DNA of 7,700 bases from Devosia sp. (GTDB taxonomy: Bacteria; Pseudomonadota; Alphaproteobacteria; Rhizobiales; Devosiaceae), in the NCBI GenBank assembly GCA_028290685.1, contig JAQGJI010000219.1, forward strand, positions 1-7,700, written 5' to 3'. The notes under the pieces were generated by a model. That model did not search any database, was not told the origin of the DNA, and worked only from the letters and a program-made list of their open reading frames with translations. The position numbers were made by a program, and so were the translations under genes. Positions 1-6,545 of this stretch are shown here, one piece after another (position 1 is the first letter of the stretch; every line of letters starts with the position of its first letter).

Positions 1-425
1 TGATGCGGATGCACACAGCCCTGCACCTGCTCTCCGTCGTGCTGCCGTTTCCCGTCACCGGAGGCTCCGTTGGCGAGGGCAAGGGGCGGCTGGACTTCAA
101 CATGCCGGAGGTGCCCGAGGATTTAGACGCGCTGCAAGCCAGGCTCAACGAGATGGTCAGCGATGCGCACCCGGTCACTGCCGAGTGGATTACCGATGCG
201 GAAATGGCTGCCAATCCTGACCTGATCAAGACCATGAACGTCAAGCCGCCGATGGGGCAAGGGCGCGTGCGGCTGATCCGCATCGGCGGGATCGATCTGC
301 AGCCGTGCGGAGGCACTCATGTGCGCAACACCAGTGAAATCGGCACTTTGACCCTCGGCAAAATCGAGAACAAGGGCAAGCAGAACCGGCGCGTTCACCT
401 GCATCTGGCAGACGAGATCGCCTGA
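1..425 (+). CDS. alaX: Trans-acting alanyl-tRNA editing protein, AlaX type (5' end outside window)
   Basis: This is the C-terminal part of a free-standing alanyl-tRNA editing protein. Such proteins hydrolyse Ser-tRNA(Ala), and in some cases Gly-tRNA(Ala), in the cytoplasm, backing up the editing site of AlaRS. About 140 residues are visible. The reading frame is open to base 1, so the ATG at 3 is probably internal and the true start lies upstream. Visible residues 4-8 (HTALH) give the HxxxH zinc motif, residues 19-25 (TGGSVGE) match the family's conserved glycine turn, and residues 102-106 (CGGTH) give the second CxxxH zinc motif. All four expected zinc ligands (H4, H8, C102, H106) are therefore present. 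There is no sign of the AlaRS aminoacylation domain: the gene ends about 34 residues after CGGTH, which fits a stand-alone AlaX. Its TGA stop (423-425) directly touches the stop of the convergent gene. Family assignment is secure; substrate preference is inferred. Confidence 0.9.
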   Translation, partial: MRMHTALHLLSVVLPFPVTGGSVGEGKGRLDFNMPEVPEDLDALQARLNEMVSDAHPVTAEWITDAEMAANPDLIKTMNVKPPMGQGRVRLIRIGGIDLQPCGGTHVRNTSEIGTLTLGKIENKGKQNRRVHLHLADEIA

Positions 426-1457
426 CTAGCGCACCGGGGGCGCATAAAGCAGACCGCCATTGGTCCACAAGGCATTCTGCCCGCGCAGCAGGGCAGCGCC
501 GGTCTGGGGGCCGAAATGCCGATCATAGAGTTCGGCGTAATTGCCCACCGCCCCGATTGCCGCAGCCATGAAGGTGGGCTCAAGGCCAAGGGGGCTGCCG
601 AAATCCCCCTCGACACCCAGCATACGCCGAATGGCCGGATTGCGCGATGCGGACAGCGATCCGATGTTCAGCGCGGTTATCCCCACCTCTTCGGCGTTGA
701 CCAGGCTGTAGAGCGTCCAGCGCACGATATTGAACCATTGCCGGTCACCCTCGCGAACGAGAGGCCCCAGCAACTCCTTGGAAATGCGTTCAGGCAAGAT
801 GCGATGGGCGTTGGGATCGGGCAGAGCGCGACGGATGGCTTGAAGGTTGCGGCCCGACGCCGACACGATCTGGCACAGCCCAGCCTGGTAGGCGACCGAA
901 AGATCGCTCACCTCTTCGTAGGATACTTCGGTGTAGCGCGCCTGATTGGCAAAGAAGAACTCCTGGATGCGCTCCAGTTCCTCGCCGGCATCGATGACGC
1001 AGACGCTGATATTATCAAGCTCGAACGCTGAAACGACGCCCAGGGACTGGGGAACCAGAAAGGATTGTCCATCGAAAAAGGTGGTGGCGACGTAGCTGGC
1101 CCCATAAACGGTATCGCGGCGCTCGGTCCAGGGGCCGCTGCGGGTCAGCACGTCGACTGTGCCGGTCTGCAGGGGTGCAAACCGGGTTTCCCCGCGCAAG
1201 GAGCGGAACTCGATCAGATTGGGATCGCCCAGGACGGCAGCAGCGATAGCCCGGCAAAAATCGACGTCAAAGCCTGACCAGCGGCCCTGCGCGTCCTGCT
1301 GGGCGAAACCCGGGATTGGGTTGGTTGCACCACAGATCAGGAAGCCGCGTTCGCGCACGGCATCAAGGGTCGACTGCGCCGACGCGGGCAAGACAAGAGC
1401 CAGCAGGCACACAATGGCGCCCAAGAGTCTGAGCAAGGGCCGGGGTGAAGTACTCAA
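426..1457 (-). CDS. AapJ-like periplasmic amino-acid-binding protein, divergent paralogue
   Basis: This is a secreted type II periplasmic binding protein of 343 residues, colinear with the AapJ encoded at 5349-6365 over almost the whole mature chain. Shared landmarks are DVDFCRAIAAA (64-74), ISKELLGPLVR (225-235), RRMLGVEGDFG (277-287) and the C-terminal NALWTNGG. Residues 1-27 form a typical signal peptide (basic n-region, leucine-rich core, ASA|Q cleavage) without a lipobox. Four cysteines (42, 68, 153, 195) match those of AapJ, so the fold and probable disulfides are kept. The ligand site differs: AapJ's SGTT (151-154) aligns with DAGE (156-159) and AapJ's D196 aligns with S201, although R106 remains. 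It probably binds a different ligand, or acts as a helper or sensor. The start is taken as TTG at 1457, because an in-frame stop lies two codons upstream, AAGGAAG sits 9 bases before it, and a later GTG would cut the signal peptide. It lies 241 bases downstream of aapP and may have its own promoter. Confidence 0.85.
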   Translation of the reverse strand: MSTSPRPLLRLLGAIVCLLALVLPASAQSTLDAVRERGFLICGATNPIPGFAQQDAQGRWSGFDVDFCRAIAAAVLGDPNLIEFRSLRGETRFAPLQTGTVDVLTRSGPWTERRDTVYGASYVATTFFDGQSFLVPQSLGVVSAFELDNISVCVIDAGEELERIQEFFFANQARYTEVSYEEVSDLSVAYQAGLCQIVSASGRNLQAIRRALPDPNAHRILPERISKELLGPLVREGDRQWFNIVRWTLYSLVNAEEVGITALNIGSLSASRNPAIRRMLGVEGDFGSPLGLEPTFMAAAIGAVGNYAELYDRHFGPQTGAALLRGQNALWTNGGLLYAPPVR

Positions 1458-1698
1458 GTGCTAAAGCTTCCTTGCATGTGTCGAGCCCTGCCTGGCGCCG
1501 GAGCCCAATTCAGACCCGCAATGAGTTCAGGAAACCTCATGGGGGTTTGTTGGTGTAACCGGGGGTGCGAGTGCAAGGCTTTGAGCTACGGCCTCGTTCT
1601 TGGACAGACTCGGGATAGGGTCTGCGGACAGGCTTAGGATGGGTCTACTCCATCGATCGGCATGTGCAAACCAAGCGACAGGTAACAAGTGTGCGGGT
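1458..1698. other. Intergenic region between aapP and the second binding-protein gene
   Basis: These 241 bases hold no gene I can support. I find only weak structure: a 5-base inverted repeat GATGG/CCATC around 1638-1654, an ATGAG/CTCAT pair at 1521-1540, and a near repeat of GGGTCT around 1618 and 1640. None is followed by a T-run on the minus strand, so I cannot point to a terminator for aapP. A minus-strand TTGCAC near 1573 could be a -35 element for the downstream gene, but no convincing -10 goes with it. The gap is far longer than the 3-4 bases between the other transporter genes, which suggests that the second binding protein is at least partly expressed on its own. Confidence 0.5.
1467..1473 (-). 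promoter_or_regulatory. Ribosome binding site supporting a TTG start
   Basis: On the minus strand AAGGAAG lies 9 bases before the TTG at 1457-1455. It supports that rare start codon for the second binding protein. No in-frame ATG or GTG is available upstream, because a TAG stop ends at 1461. Confidence 0.6.
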
Positions 1699-2499
1699 TC
1701 AGTGCAAAATCTGGCTCAAGAACAGCTTGGTGCGCTCATGCTGAGGATTGCCGAAGAAGTTCTCGGGGTCGTTTTGTTCGACGATCTGCCCCTGGTCCAT
1801 GAAGATGACGCGGTTGGCGACCTGGCGGGCAAAGCCCATTTCGTGGGTAACGCAGATCATGGTCATGCCGTCCTCGGCAAGGCTGATCATTACCTCGAGC
1901 ACTTCCTTGACCATTTCGGGATCGAGCGCTGAGGTGGGTTCGTCGAACAGCATGATGCGGGGCTGCATGCAGAGCGAACGGGCAATAGCCACGCGCTGCT
2001 GCTGGCCGCCGGACAACTGGCCAGGGAATTTATTGGCCTGTTCCGGGATCTTGACCCGCTCCAGATAGTGCATAGCGGTAGCCTCGGCCTCGGCCTTGGG
2101 AATGCCACGAACCCAGATGGGCGCGAGGGTGAGGTTCTGCAGAATCGTCAGATGCGGGAACAGATTGAAGTGCTGGAACACCATGCCCACTTCGCGCCGG
2201 ACTTCGTCGATGCGCTTGAGGTCAGCCGTCAGTTCGGTGCCGTTGACGAAAATCTGGCCTTCCTGATGCTCCTCCAGCCGGTTCACGCAGCGGATCAGCG
2301 TCGACTTGCCGGACCCCGAGGGGCCGGCAATGACGATGCGTTCGCCACGCATCACCTTGAGGTTGATGTCGCGGAGCACGTGGAAGTCGCCATACCATTT
2401 GTGCATGCCAATCACATCGATTGCCACGTCGGTCTGGGAAATCTGCATGGGGGAATGGCGCGCGGTACCGGTGGCCACCGCTTCGGTCATTTGGCTCAT
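1699..2499 (-). CDS. aapP: General L-amino acid ABC transporter, ATP-binding protein AapP
   Basis: This is the cytoplasmic ATPase of the Aap polar amino-acid importer. It works as a dimer on the AapQ/AapM membrane pair. The 266-residue chain carries every ABC hallmark: Walker A GPSGSGKST (59-67), Q-loop Q109, signature LSGGQ (162-166), Walker B IMLFDE (182-187) with catalytic E187, D-loop SALD (190-193) and switch H219. The stretch GMVFQHFNLFPHLT (105-118) and the C-terminal end KLFLSQILH are characteristic of AapP/GlnQ-type proteins. About 27 residues precede the first conserved strand, an extension common in AapP. The ATG at 2499 has AGAGGT five bases before it, overlapping the TAA stop of aapM; the two genes are 3 bases apart, so translation is probably coupled. 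It is the last gene of the tight QMP block. Length and motifs look normal. Confidence 0.96.
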   Translation of the reverse strand: MSQMTEAVATGTARHSPMQISQTDVAIDVIGMHKWYGDFHVLRDINLKVMRGERIVIAGPSGSGKSTLIRCVNRLEEHQEGQIFVNGTELTADLKRIDEVRREVGMVFQHFNLFPHLTILQNLTLAPIWVRGIPKAEAEATAMHYLERVKIPEQANKFPGQLSGGQQQRVAIARSLCMQPRIMLFDEPTSALDPEMVKEVLEVMISLAEDGMTMICVTHEMGFARQVANRVIFMDQGQIVEQNDPENFFGNPQHERTKLFLSQILH

Positions 2500-2502
2500 A
2501 TT

Positions 2503-3630
2503 TTACCTCTTGTGCCCGGTGTCCAGGCGGTGCTCCATCCAGAGCGAATAGCGGGACATGGCGAAACAGAATATCCAGAACATGAAGGCGGCAAAGACAT
2601 AGCCGGTCACAGCCTGGGTGGGAGATGCCCAATCGATGTCGGAGCTGGCAGCCTGCACGGTGTTGAGCAGATCGAAAATGCCCACGATCGAGACGAGCGA
2701 TGTGTCTTTGAACAGGGCAATGAAATTGTTCACAATGCCGGGAATCACATGCTTGATCGCCTGGGGCAGGATGATGAAGCTGGTCCGCTTCCAGTAACTC
2801 AGGCCGAGCGAAGCGCCAGCTTCGTATTGCCCCCGAGGCAACGCTTGCAGACCACCGCGGACCACTTCTGCCAGATAGGCGGAGGCGAAAAGGGTGACCC
2901 CGACCAGGGCACGCAGCAGCTTGTCCACATTGGTGCCCGTAGGCATGAACAGCGGCAGCATGATCGAGGCCATGAACAGGACAGTGATCAACGGCACCGC
3001 CCGCCACAACTCGATGAACATGACGCAAAGCGTCTTGATGATCGGCAGGTCCGATTGCCGACCCAGCGCCAGCAGGATGCCCAGCGGAATTGAACAGATG
3101 ATGCCGACCAGCGAGATAATGAGCGTGACCAGAAGGCCACCCCACTGTTCGGTCGGCACATAGGGCAACCCGAATACCCCGCCGCTCAGCAGGTAGAAGC
3201 TGATCACCGGAAAGACGAGGAAGAACAGCACGGCATTGATGCGTTTGAACGGTGCCGAGGGGATCAGCAGCGGCAAGATCAGCGCAGCGCCCAGAACAAA
3301 GACGGTGTTGGGCCGCCAATACTGATCGATCGGGTAGAAGCCGTAGATGAAGAAGTTGAAGCGGGCATGGATATAGGCCCAGCAGGCGCCTGCCCCTTCA
3401 ACGCGGCAATCTTCCACCGTACCGCCAGGGAACACGGCCTGACCGATAATGAAATTGTAGATCGGGGGCACGGCCCACAGCAGGAAAACCACGCCAAGGA
3501 CCGTCAGGATCGAGTCAGTCGGTGTTGCGAACAGATTGGTGCGCAGCCACAGGATGGGCCCACCGGTCCGGCCCGGCGCAGGCTTGGCAGGAACGAAGGT
3601 ATCTCGGATGTAGGCGGTGTCAGTTGTCAT
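2503..3630 (-). CDS. aapM: General L-amino acid ABC transporter, permease AapM
   Basis: This inner-membrane permease of the His/Glu/Gln/Arg/opine family pairs with AapQ to form the channel. It has 375 residues from the ATG at 3630. An in-frame ATG at 3663 also exists but would overlap aapQ by 29 bases; 3630 leaves a normal 4-base gap and has GGTGGAG 10 bases upstream, inside the end of aapQ. Hydrophobic segments lie near residues 41-62, 108-125, 131-150, 165-190, 200-228, 240-257, 299-320 and 341-358. The EAA loop that contacts AapP is clear: E270-AGASLG-277 followed by IILPQ (286-290). The periplasmic loop before the permease core carries two cysteines (C75, C83), which I recall as a feature of AapM. 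The N-terminal 40 residues are polar and cytoplasmic. Length fits the family. Substrates are inferred to be a wide range of L-amino acids, as for rhizobial Aap. Confidence 0.93.
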   Translation of the reverse strand: MTTDTAYIRDTFVPAKPAPGRTGGPILWLRTNLFATPTDSILTVLGVVFLLWAVPPIYNFIIGQAVFPGGTVEDCRVEGAGACWAYIHARFNFFIYGFYPIDQYWRPNTVFVLGAALILPLLIPSAPFKRINAVLFFLVFPVISFYLLSGGVFGLPYVPTEQWGGLLVTLIISLVGIICSIPLGILLALGRQSDLPIIKTLCVMFIELWRAVPLITVLFMASIMLPLFMPTGTNVDKLLRALVGVTLFASAYLAEVVRGGLQALPRGQYEAGASLGLSYWKRTSFIILPQAIKHVIPGIVNNFIALFKDTSLVSIVGIFDLLNTVQAASSDIDWASPTQAVTGYVFAAFMFWIFCFAMSRYSLWMEHRLDTGHKR

Positions 3631-3634
3631 GGTT

Positions 3635-5167
3635 CTACCGCTCCACCAGGGCCACTCGGCCATTGTACCAGTTCATGAAGGCTGAGGTGAGCAGGGAAAA
3701 GGTGAGGTAAACCGCCATGGTGAGCGCGATCACCTCGATGGCCTTGCCGGTCTGGTTGAGCGTGGTGCCGGTAAAGACGTTGACCAGTTCCGGATAACCA
3801 ATGGCTGCACCAAGCGAAGAGTTCTTGGTCAGGTTCAGATATTGGCTGGTCAGCGGCGGCACAATAACCCGCATGGCTTGCGGGATGATAACGAGCCGGA
3901 GCCGGTCGCCTTCCTTGATGCCGAGCGATTGCGCTGCCTCGGTCTGGCCCTTGCTGACAGCACTGATGCCGCCGCGCACGTTCTCGGCAATAAAGGCCGC
4001 AGTATAGATCGTCAGGCCGAACACCAGCGCAACCAGTTCAGGCGGCAGTTGCACACCGCCGCGGAAATTGAAGCGCTCCAGCATGGGAATTTCGAAAGCC
4101 AGTTGCGCGCCGGTTGCCCAGTACACAAAAGCCGGTACGCCAACGGCAACAAGGATCAGCAATGCCAGGGGAAAGCGCCCCTCGCCCGGGGGACGATCGC
4201 TGGCGCGCTCGAACGCGACCCAAGCCAACATCAGGGCGGCCAGGGCGCTGCCGGCGGCGACCACAAGCTGTGGCACGGCTGGAAACATCGAGGTCAGCAA
4301 GGCGTACAGAATGGTCAGGCCAAACACAAAGGCCAGAATTGCCCGGCCAAACGGGGCAAAGCGCGTCACCGACACGGCAGCGATCAGGGCAGACGCCCCA
4401 AGCACGATTGGAGTGGTCATTCCACTGATCATGTTGGCAAGGAGCGAGAAGGCCAGCAGGGCTACCAGGAAGCTGACCAGTGCATCGGCAATCTTGGCAC
4501 CCAGCACCACCTGGGATGGATAGCGTCCGGTGGCCGTGCGCACGCGCGTCGCCCAAACGCCCAGGGCAACGGCAGCAGCAAAGGCCGCCAAGAGGGCGAC
4601 AAGAACCCAGATAAACTCTCCATCCGGCAGCGGCCGGGGCACCATTAGACCGCGCTGGTTGATGAAAATATCCATCGGCAATGCGAAGGATTGCCGCACT
4701 GCAGGCATGCCCTTGAGAACCGCGAAGTACCAGAAGAACAGCTGCAGCAGCAGCGGGATGTTGCGGATGGTTTCAATGTAGACCGTAGCGACGCGTGCAA
4801 TCAGCCAGTTGGAGGACAGACGGGCAATGCCGAGGGTAAAGCCAAGAACCGTTGCAAAGAATATGCCGATAATGGCCACCAGCAGGGTGTTGAGCAGTCC
4901 CGCCAGGAATGCCTGCCAGTATAGTGACGTACGGCTCCAGGGGAACAGCGTGAAGCTGATGTCAAACCCGGCCGTGCGAAACAGGAAATCAAACCCCGTC
5001 GTCTTGTTCTGCGCTGCCAGGTTCTGGGCCGTGTTCAGAACGATCCAGCCAAAAAAAGCGATCACCGCCGCAGCCACCAGCACCTGGTAGATGATGCCGC
5101 GAATGACCGGATCGTTCAGCAGCGAGGGGCGCGGGGCGCTCCCGCTCATGTTGTCTTGCACCGCCAT
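3635..5167 (-). CDS. aapQ: General L-amino acid ABC transporter, permease AapQ, unusually long
   Basis: This inner-membrane permease is the partner of AapM. It has 510 residues from the ATG at 5167, which has AAAGGA 11 bases upstream; an in-frame ATG at 5230 would add 21 polar residues and has no good ribosome site. Family blocks are GFTLGIARLSSN (109-120), ETIRNIPLLLQLFFWY (132-147), FNFRGG (366-371), YTAAFIAENVRGG (388-400) and LTSQYLNLTKNSSL (439-452). The EAA loop is E410-AAQSLG-416 with IIPQA (427-431). AapQ is usually about 400 residues. The excess lies around 218-330, between the usual TGRYP-like linker and the LALLILVAVG helix, and holds about four additional hydrophobic stretches (near 226-246, 253-268, 275-295 and 301-318). 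The reading frame and motifs on both sides are intact, so this looks like an inserted or duplicated membrane segment rather than a frameshift. It is the first gene of the tight QMP block and follows a hairpin after aapJ. Confidence 0.92.
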   Translation of the reverse strand: MAVQDNMSGSAPRPSLLNDPVIRGIIYQVLVAAAVIAFFGWIVLNTAQNLAAQNKTTGFDFLFRTAGFDISFTLFPWSRTSLYWQAFLAGLLNTLLVAIIGIFFATVLGFTLGIARLSSNWLIARVATVYIETIRNIPLLLQLFFWYFAVLKGMPAVRQSFALPMDIFINQRGLMVPRPLPDGEFIWVLVALLAAFAAAVALGVWATRVRTATGRYPSQVVLGAKIADALVSFLVALLAFSLLANMISGMTTPIVLGASALIAAVSVTRFAPFGRAILAFVFGLTILYALLTSMFPAVPQLVVAAGSALAALMLAWVAFERASDRPPGEGRFPLALLILVAVGVPAFVYWATGAQLAFEIPMLERFNFRGGVQLPPELVALVFGLTIYTAAFIAENVRGGISAVSKGQTEAAQSLGIKEGDRLRLVIIPQAMRVIVPPLTSQYLNLTKNSSLGAAIGYPELVNVFTGTTLNQTGKAIEVIALTMAVYLTFSLLTSAFMNWYNGRVALVER

Positions 5168-5296
5168 TGGGCATGCGTTCCTTTGTTGCGAACCGGGCCG
5201 GAAGGAGAGTCGGAATCCCTTGGCAACCATGGCCTAAACCATAGGCTTTGAGCCGGCCAACAGGCCAGTTCCGCCGACTTTGATCTCGTTACCAGT
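5168..5296 (-). other. aapQ leader with short hairpins
   Basis: About 130 bases separate the aapJ terminator from aapQ, and no gene is visible here. On the minus strand there are two short inverted repeats: GCCTA/TAGGC with a 5-base loop (5232-5246), and GGCC/GGCC with a 4-base loop in the stretch just upstream. They are short but could fold in a read-through transcript. I see no convincing promoter for a separate QMP transcript. Confidence 0.35.
5179..5184 (-). promoter_or_regulatory. Ribosome binding site that decides the aapQ start
   Basis: AAAGGA on the minus strand is 11 bases before the ATG at 5167 and is the best Shine-Dalgarno match in the aapQ leader. An out-of-frame ATG at 5174 lies only 4 bases from it and leads to a 61-codon shadow frame, so I prefer 5167. 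Confidence 0.55.
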
Positions 5297-5336
5297 GCAA
5301 ACCAAAACCGGCGCCCCATGTTTGGAGCGCCGGTTT
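5297..5336 (-). terminator. Strong hairpin terminator or attenuator between aapJ and aapQ
   Basis: Read on the minus strand, arms at 5336-5324 and 5317-5305 form a 13-base-pair stem: AAACCGGCGC pairs perfectly with GCGCCGGTTT, then come one T:G pair and two C:G pairs. The loop is 6 bases (AAACAT). TTTTGGTTT overlaps and follows the 3' arm. It starts 12 bases after the aapJ stop. Because aapQMP lie downstream on the same strand without an evident promoter, partial read-through is the likely role, giving much AapJ and less of the membrane complex. Such hairpins are common after binding-protein genes. Confidence 0.85.
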
Positions 5337-5348
5337 GTGCTGGATCGG

Positions 5349-6365
5349 TTAGCGGATCGGCGCCGCGTACTGCAGACCGCCGTTCGTCCAAAGGGCGTTC
5401 AGGCCACGCTCGAGACCGATGTCGGTTGCAGTGCCGACGTTTCGCTCAAACGATTCCCCATAGTTCCCGACAAGCTTGATTATCTGGTATGCCCAGTCCT
5501 TGGTCAGCCCGAGCGGCACACCGAAGTCACCTTCCACGCCAAGCAGGCGCTTGATCGCGGGGTTATCGGACCCCAGCATTTCGTCAACGTTTGCAGAGGT
5601 CACGCCCAGCTCTTCAGCTTCCAGAAGAGCGAAGTATACCCACCGATTGATCTTGAACCACTGATCATCGCCCTGACGGACCACTGGACCGAGGGGCTCC
5701 TTGGAAATGATTTCAGGCAGGATAACGTGGTCACCGGGAACGGCAAACCTGGAACGCTCGGAGGCAAGGGCCGAACCGTCCGTGGTGTAGACGTCGCAAC
5801 GGCCATCTTCATAGGCCTTCACCACTTCGTCCTGGTCGACGAACACGACGGTGTTGAATTCCAGGTTATTGGCAGCGAAGTAGTCGGCGGCGTTCAGTTC
5901 GGTCGTGGTGCCCGATTCAATGCAGATAGCGGCGCCAGACAGGTCAAGGGCGGAGGTAATACCGTCGGCCTCGCGGACCATGAAGGCCTGACCGTCGTAA
6001 TACATGGTACCAACAAAGCTGATGCCCAGATCGGTATCGCGGCTCATGGTCCAGGTGGTGGTACGCGACAGAATATCGATTTCACCGGCAGACAACGCGG
6101 CGAAGCGCTCCTGGCTGGTGAGCGGTGTGTAGCGCACCTTGCCAGCGTCATTGAAGATGGCGGCGGCAACGGCACGGCAGAAGTCGACTTCAAGTCCTGC
6201 CCATACGTTGTTGGCGTCCGGCGCGGAAAATCCTGCAACACCGCCAGTTACGCCACACTGGACATAGTCTTTTGCCTTCACGTCATCGAGTGTTGCGGCC
6301 TGAGCAGCCGTCGCAACGAGGCCTAGCGAGGCCGCAGCTGCGAAGGTTACGAGCATTTTTTGCAT
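5349..6365 (-). CDS. aapJ: General L-amino acid ABC transporter, periplasmic binding protein AapJ
   Basis: This is the soluble periplasmic binding protein that captures L-amino acids and delivers them to AapQMP. It has 338 residues from the ATG at 6365, chosen because AGAAGG lies 8 bases upstream and the chain then opens with a standard signal peptide (MQK, hydrophobic core, AQA|A cleavage after about residue 23). An in-frame ATG at 6410 would add 15 polar residues before the signal peptide. Type II binding-protein landmarks are GLEVDFCRAVAAA (57-69), LSRTTTWTMSRD (99-110), SGTT (151-154) and TTDGSAL (194-200). R101, the SGTT threonines and D196 are the expected contacts for the alpha-carboxyl and alpha-amino groups, by analogy with characterised amino-acid-binding proteins. 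Four cysteines (37, 63, 148, 190) are probably paired. It heads the operon, is transcribed away from metC, and is followed by a strong hairpin. Length and motifs are typical. Confidence 0.95.
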   Translation of the reverse strand: MQKMLVTFAAAASLGLVATAAQAATLDDVKAKDYVQCGVTGGVAGFSAPDANNVWAGLEVDFCRAVAAAIFNDAGKVRYTPLTSQERFAALSAGEIDILSRTTTWTMSRDTDLGISFVGTMYYDGQAFMVREADGITSALDLSGAAICIESGTTTELNAADYFAANNLEFNTVVFVDQDEVVKAYEDGRCDVYTTDGSALASERSRFAVPGDHVILPEIISKEPLGPVVRQGDDQWFKINRWVYFALLEAEELGVTSANVDEMLGSDNPAIKRLLGVEGDFGVPLGLTKDWAYQIIKLVGNYGESFERNVGTATDIGLERGLNALWTNGGLQYAAPIR

Positions 6366-6373
6366 TGATTTCG

Positions 6374-6379
6374 CCTTCT
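6374..6379 (-). promoter_or_regulatory. Ribosome binding site that decides the aapJ start
   Basis: AGAAGG on the minus strand ends 8 bases before the ATG at 6365 and lies inside the longer frame that would begin at 6410. Together with the signal peptide it favours the shorter protein. Confidence 0.6.
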
Positions 6380-6475
6380 TGTTTCCTGACCATTGTGTCC
6401 CGGAGTTCATAAGACTTGCACCCTCGTCCCCGGTGGCACCACCACCTTGGTTTGGTGGTACTGATGCTGCTAAGC

Positions 6476-6504
6476 ATGCAAGCGTCTATTGACCCACACG
6501 TCAA
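6476..6504 (-). promoter_or_regulatory. Candidate aapJ promoter
   Basis: CTTGACG on the minus strand (TTGACG at 6504-6499) matches the -35 favoured by the main sigma factor of Alphaproteobacteria. At 17 bases the -10 region reads TTGCAT (6481-6476), a poor match, so the call is tentative. The -35 is half of a perfect inverted repeat TTGAC-N6-GTCAA at 6489-6504, which could be a regulator site. The implied leader would be about 100 bases and contains the ACCACC/GGTGGT hairpin at 6441-6459. Confidence 0.3.
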
Positions 6505-6517
6505 GCGCGTTCGGGGC

Positions 6518-6545
6518 TTGGGACAGCAAAGCTGTCGTTTATTTA
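6518..6545 (+). promoter_or_regulatory. Candidate metC promoter with a central inverted repeat
   Basis: TTGGGA (6518-6523) and TATTTA (6540-6545) are spaced 16 bases apart and point toward metC, with a leader of about 38 bases. GACAGC-AAA-GCTGTC (6522-6536) lies between them, which is a good place for a repressor. TAACGTTA (6551-6558) follows just downstream. No footprint or consensus known to me fits, so the regulator is unknown. Confidence 0.35.

Noticed and set aside
1600..1932. Plus-strand open frame partly covering the gap after aapP
   Set aside because: Most of it is antisense to aapP and it has no recognisable motif, so it does not fill the gap.
2068..3093. Plus-strand open frame of 341 codons opposite aapP and aapM
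   Set aside because: It is antisense to two clear transporter genes, its composition is very rich in His, Gln and Asp, and no family is recognisable.
2222..3319. Minus-strand open frame of 365 codons in another frame of aapM and aapP
   Set aside because: It overlaps two genes with complete family motifs and has no ribosome site or domain.
3631..3663. Upstream in-frame ATG at 3663 for aapM
   Set aside because: It would overlap aapQ by 29 bases; the ATG at 3630 has a 4-base gap and a suitable ribosome site.
5280..6326. Long open frame (348 codons) on the plus strand opposite aapJ
   Set aside because: It lies antisense to a well-supported gene, has no recognisable domains, and such shadows are common in GC-rich coding DNA.
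6434..6451. TGGCAC followed by TTGG, considered as a sigma-54 promoter
   Set aside because: The -12 GC dinucleotide is missing at the required spacing.
6283..6504. Short minus-strand frame in the aapJ leader with adjacent Trp codons, considered as a leader peptide
   Set aside because: It runs past the aapJ start into the coding region in another frame and has no terminator/antiterminator pair, so attenuation is not supported.
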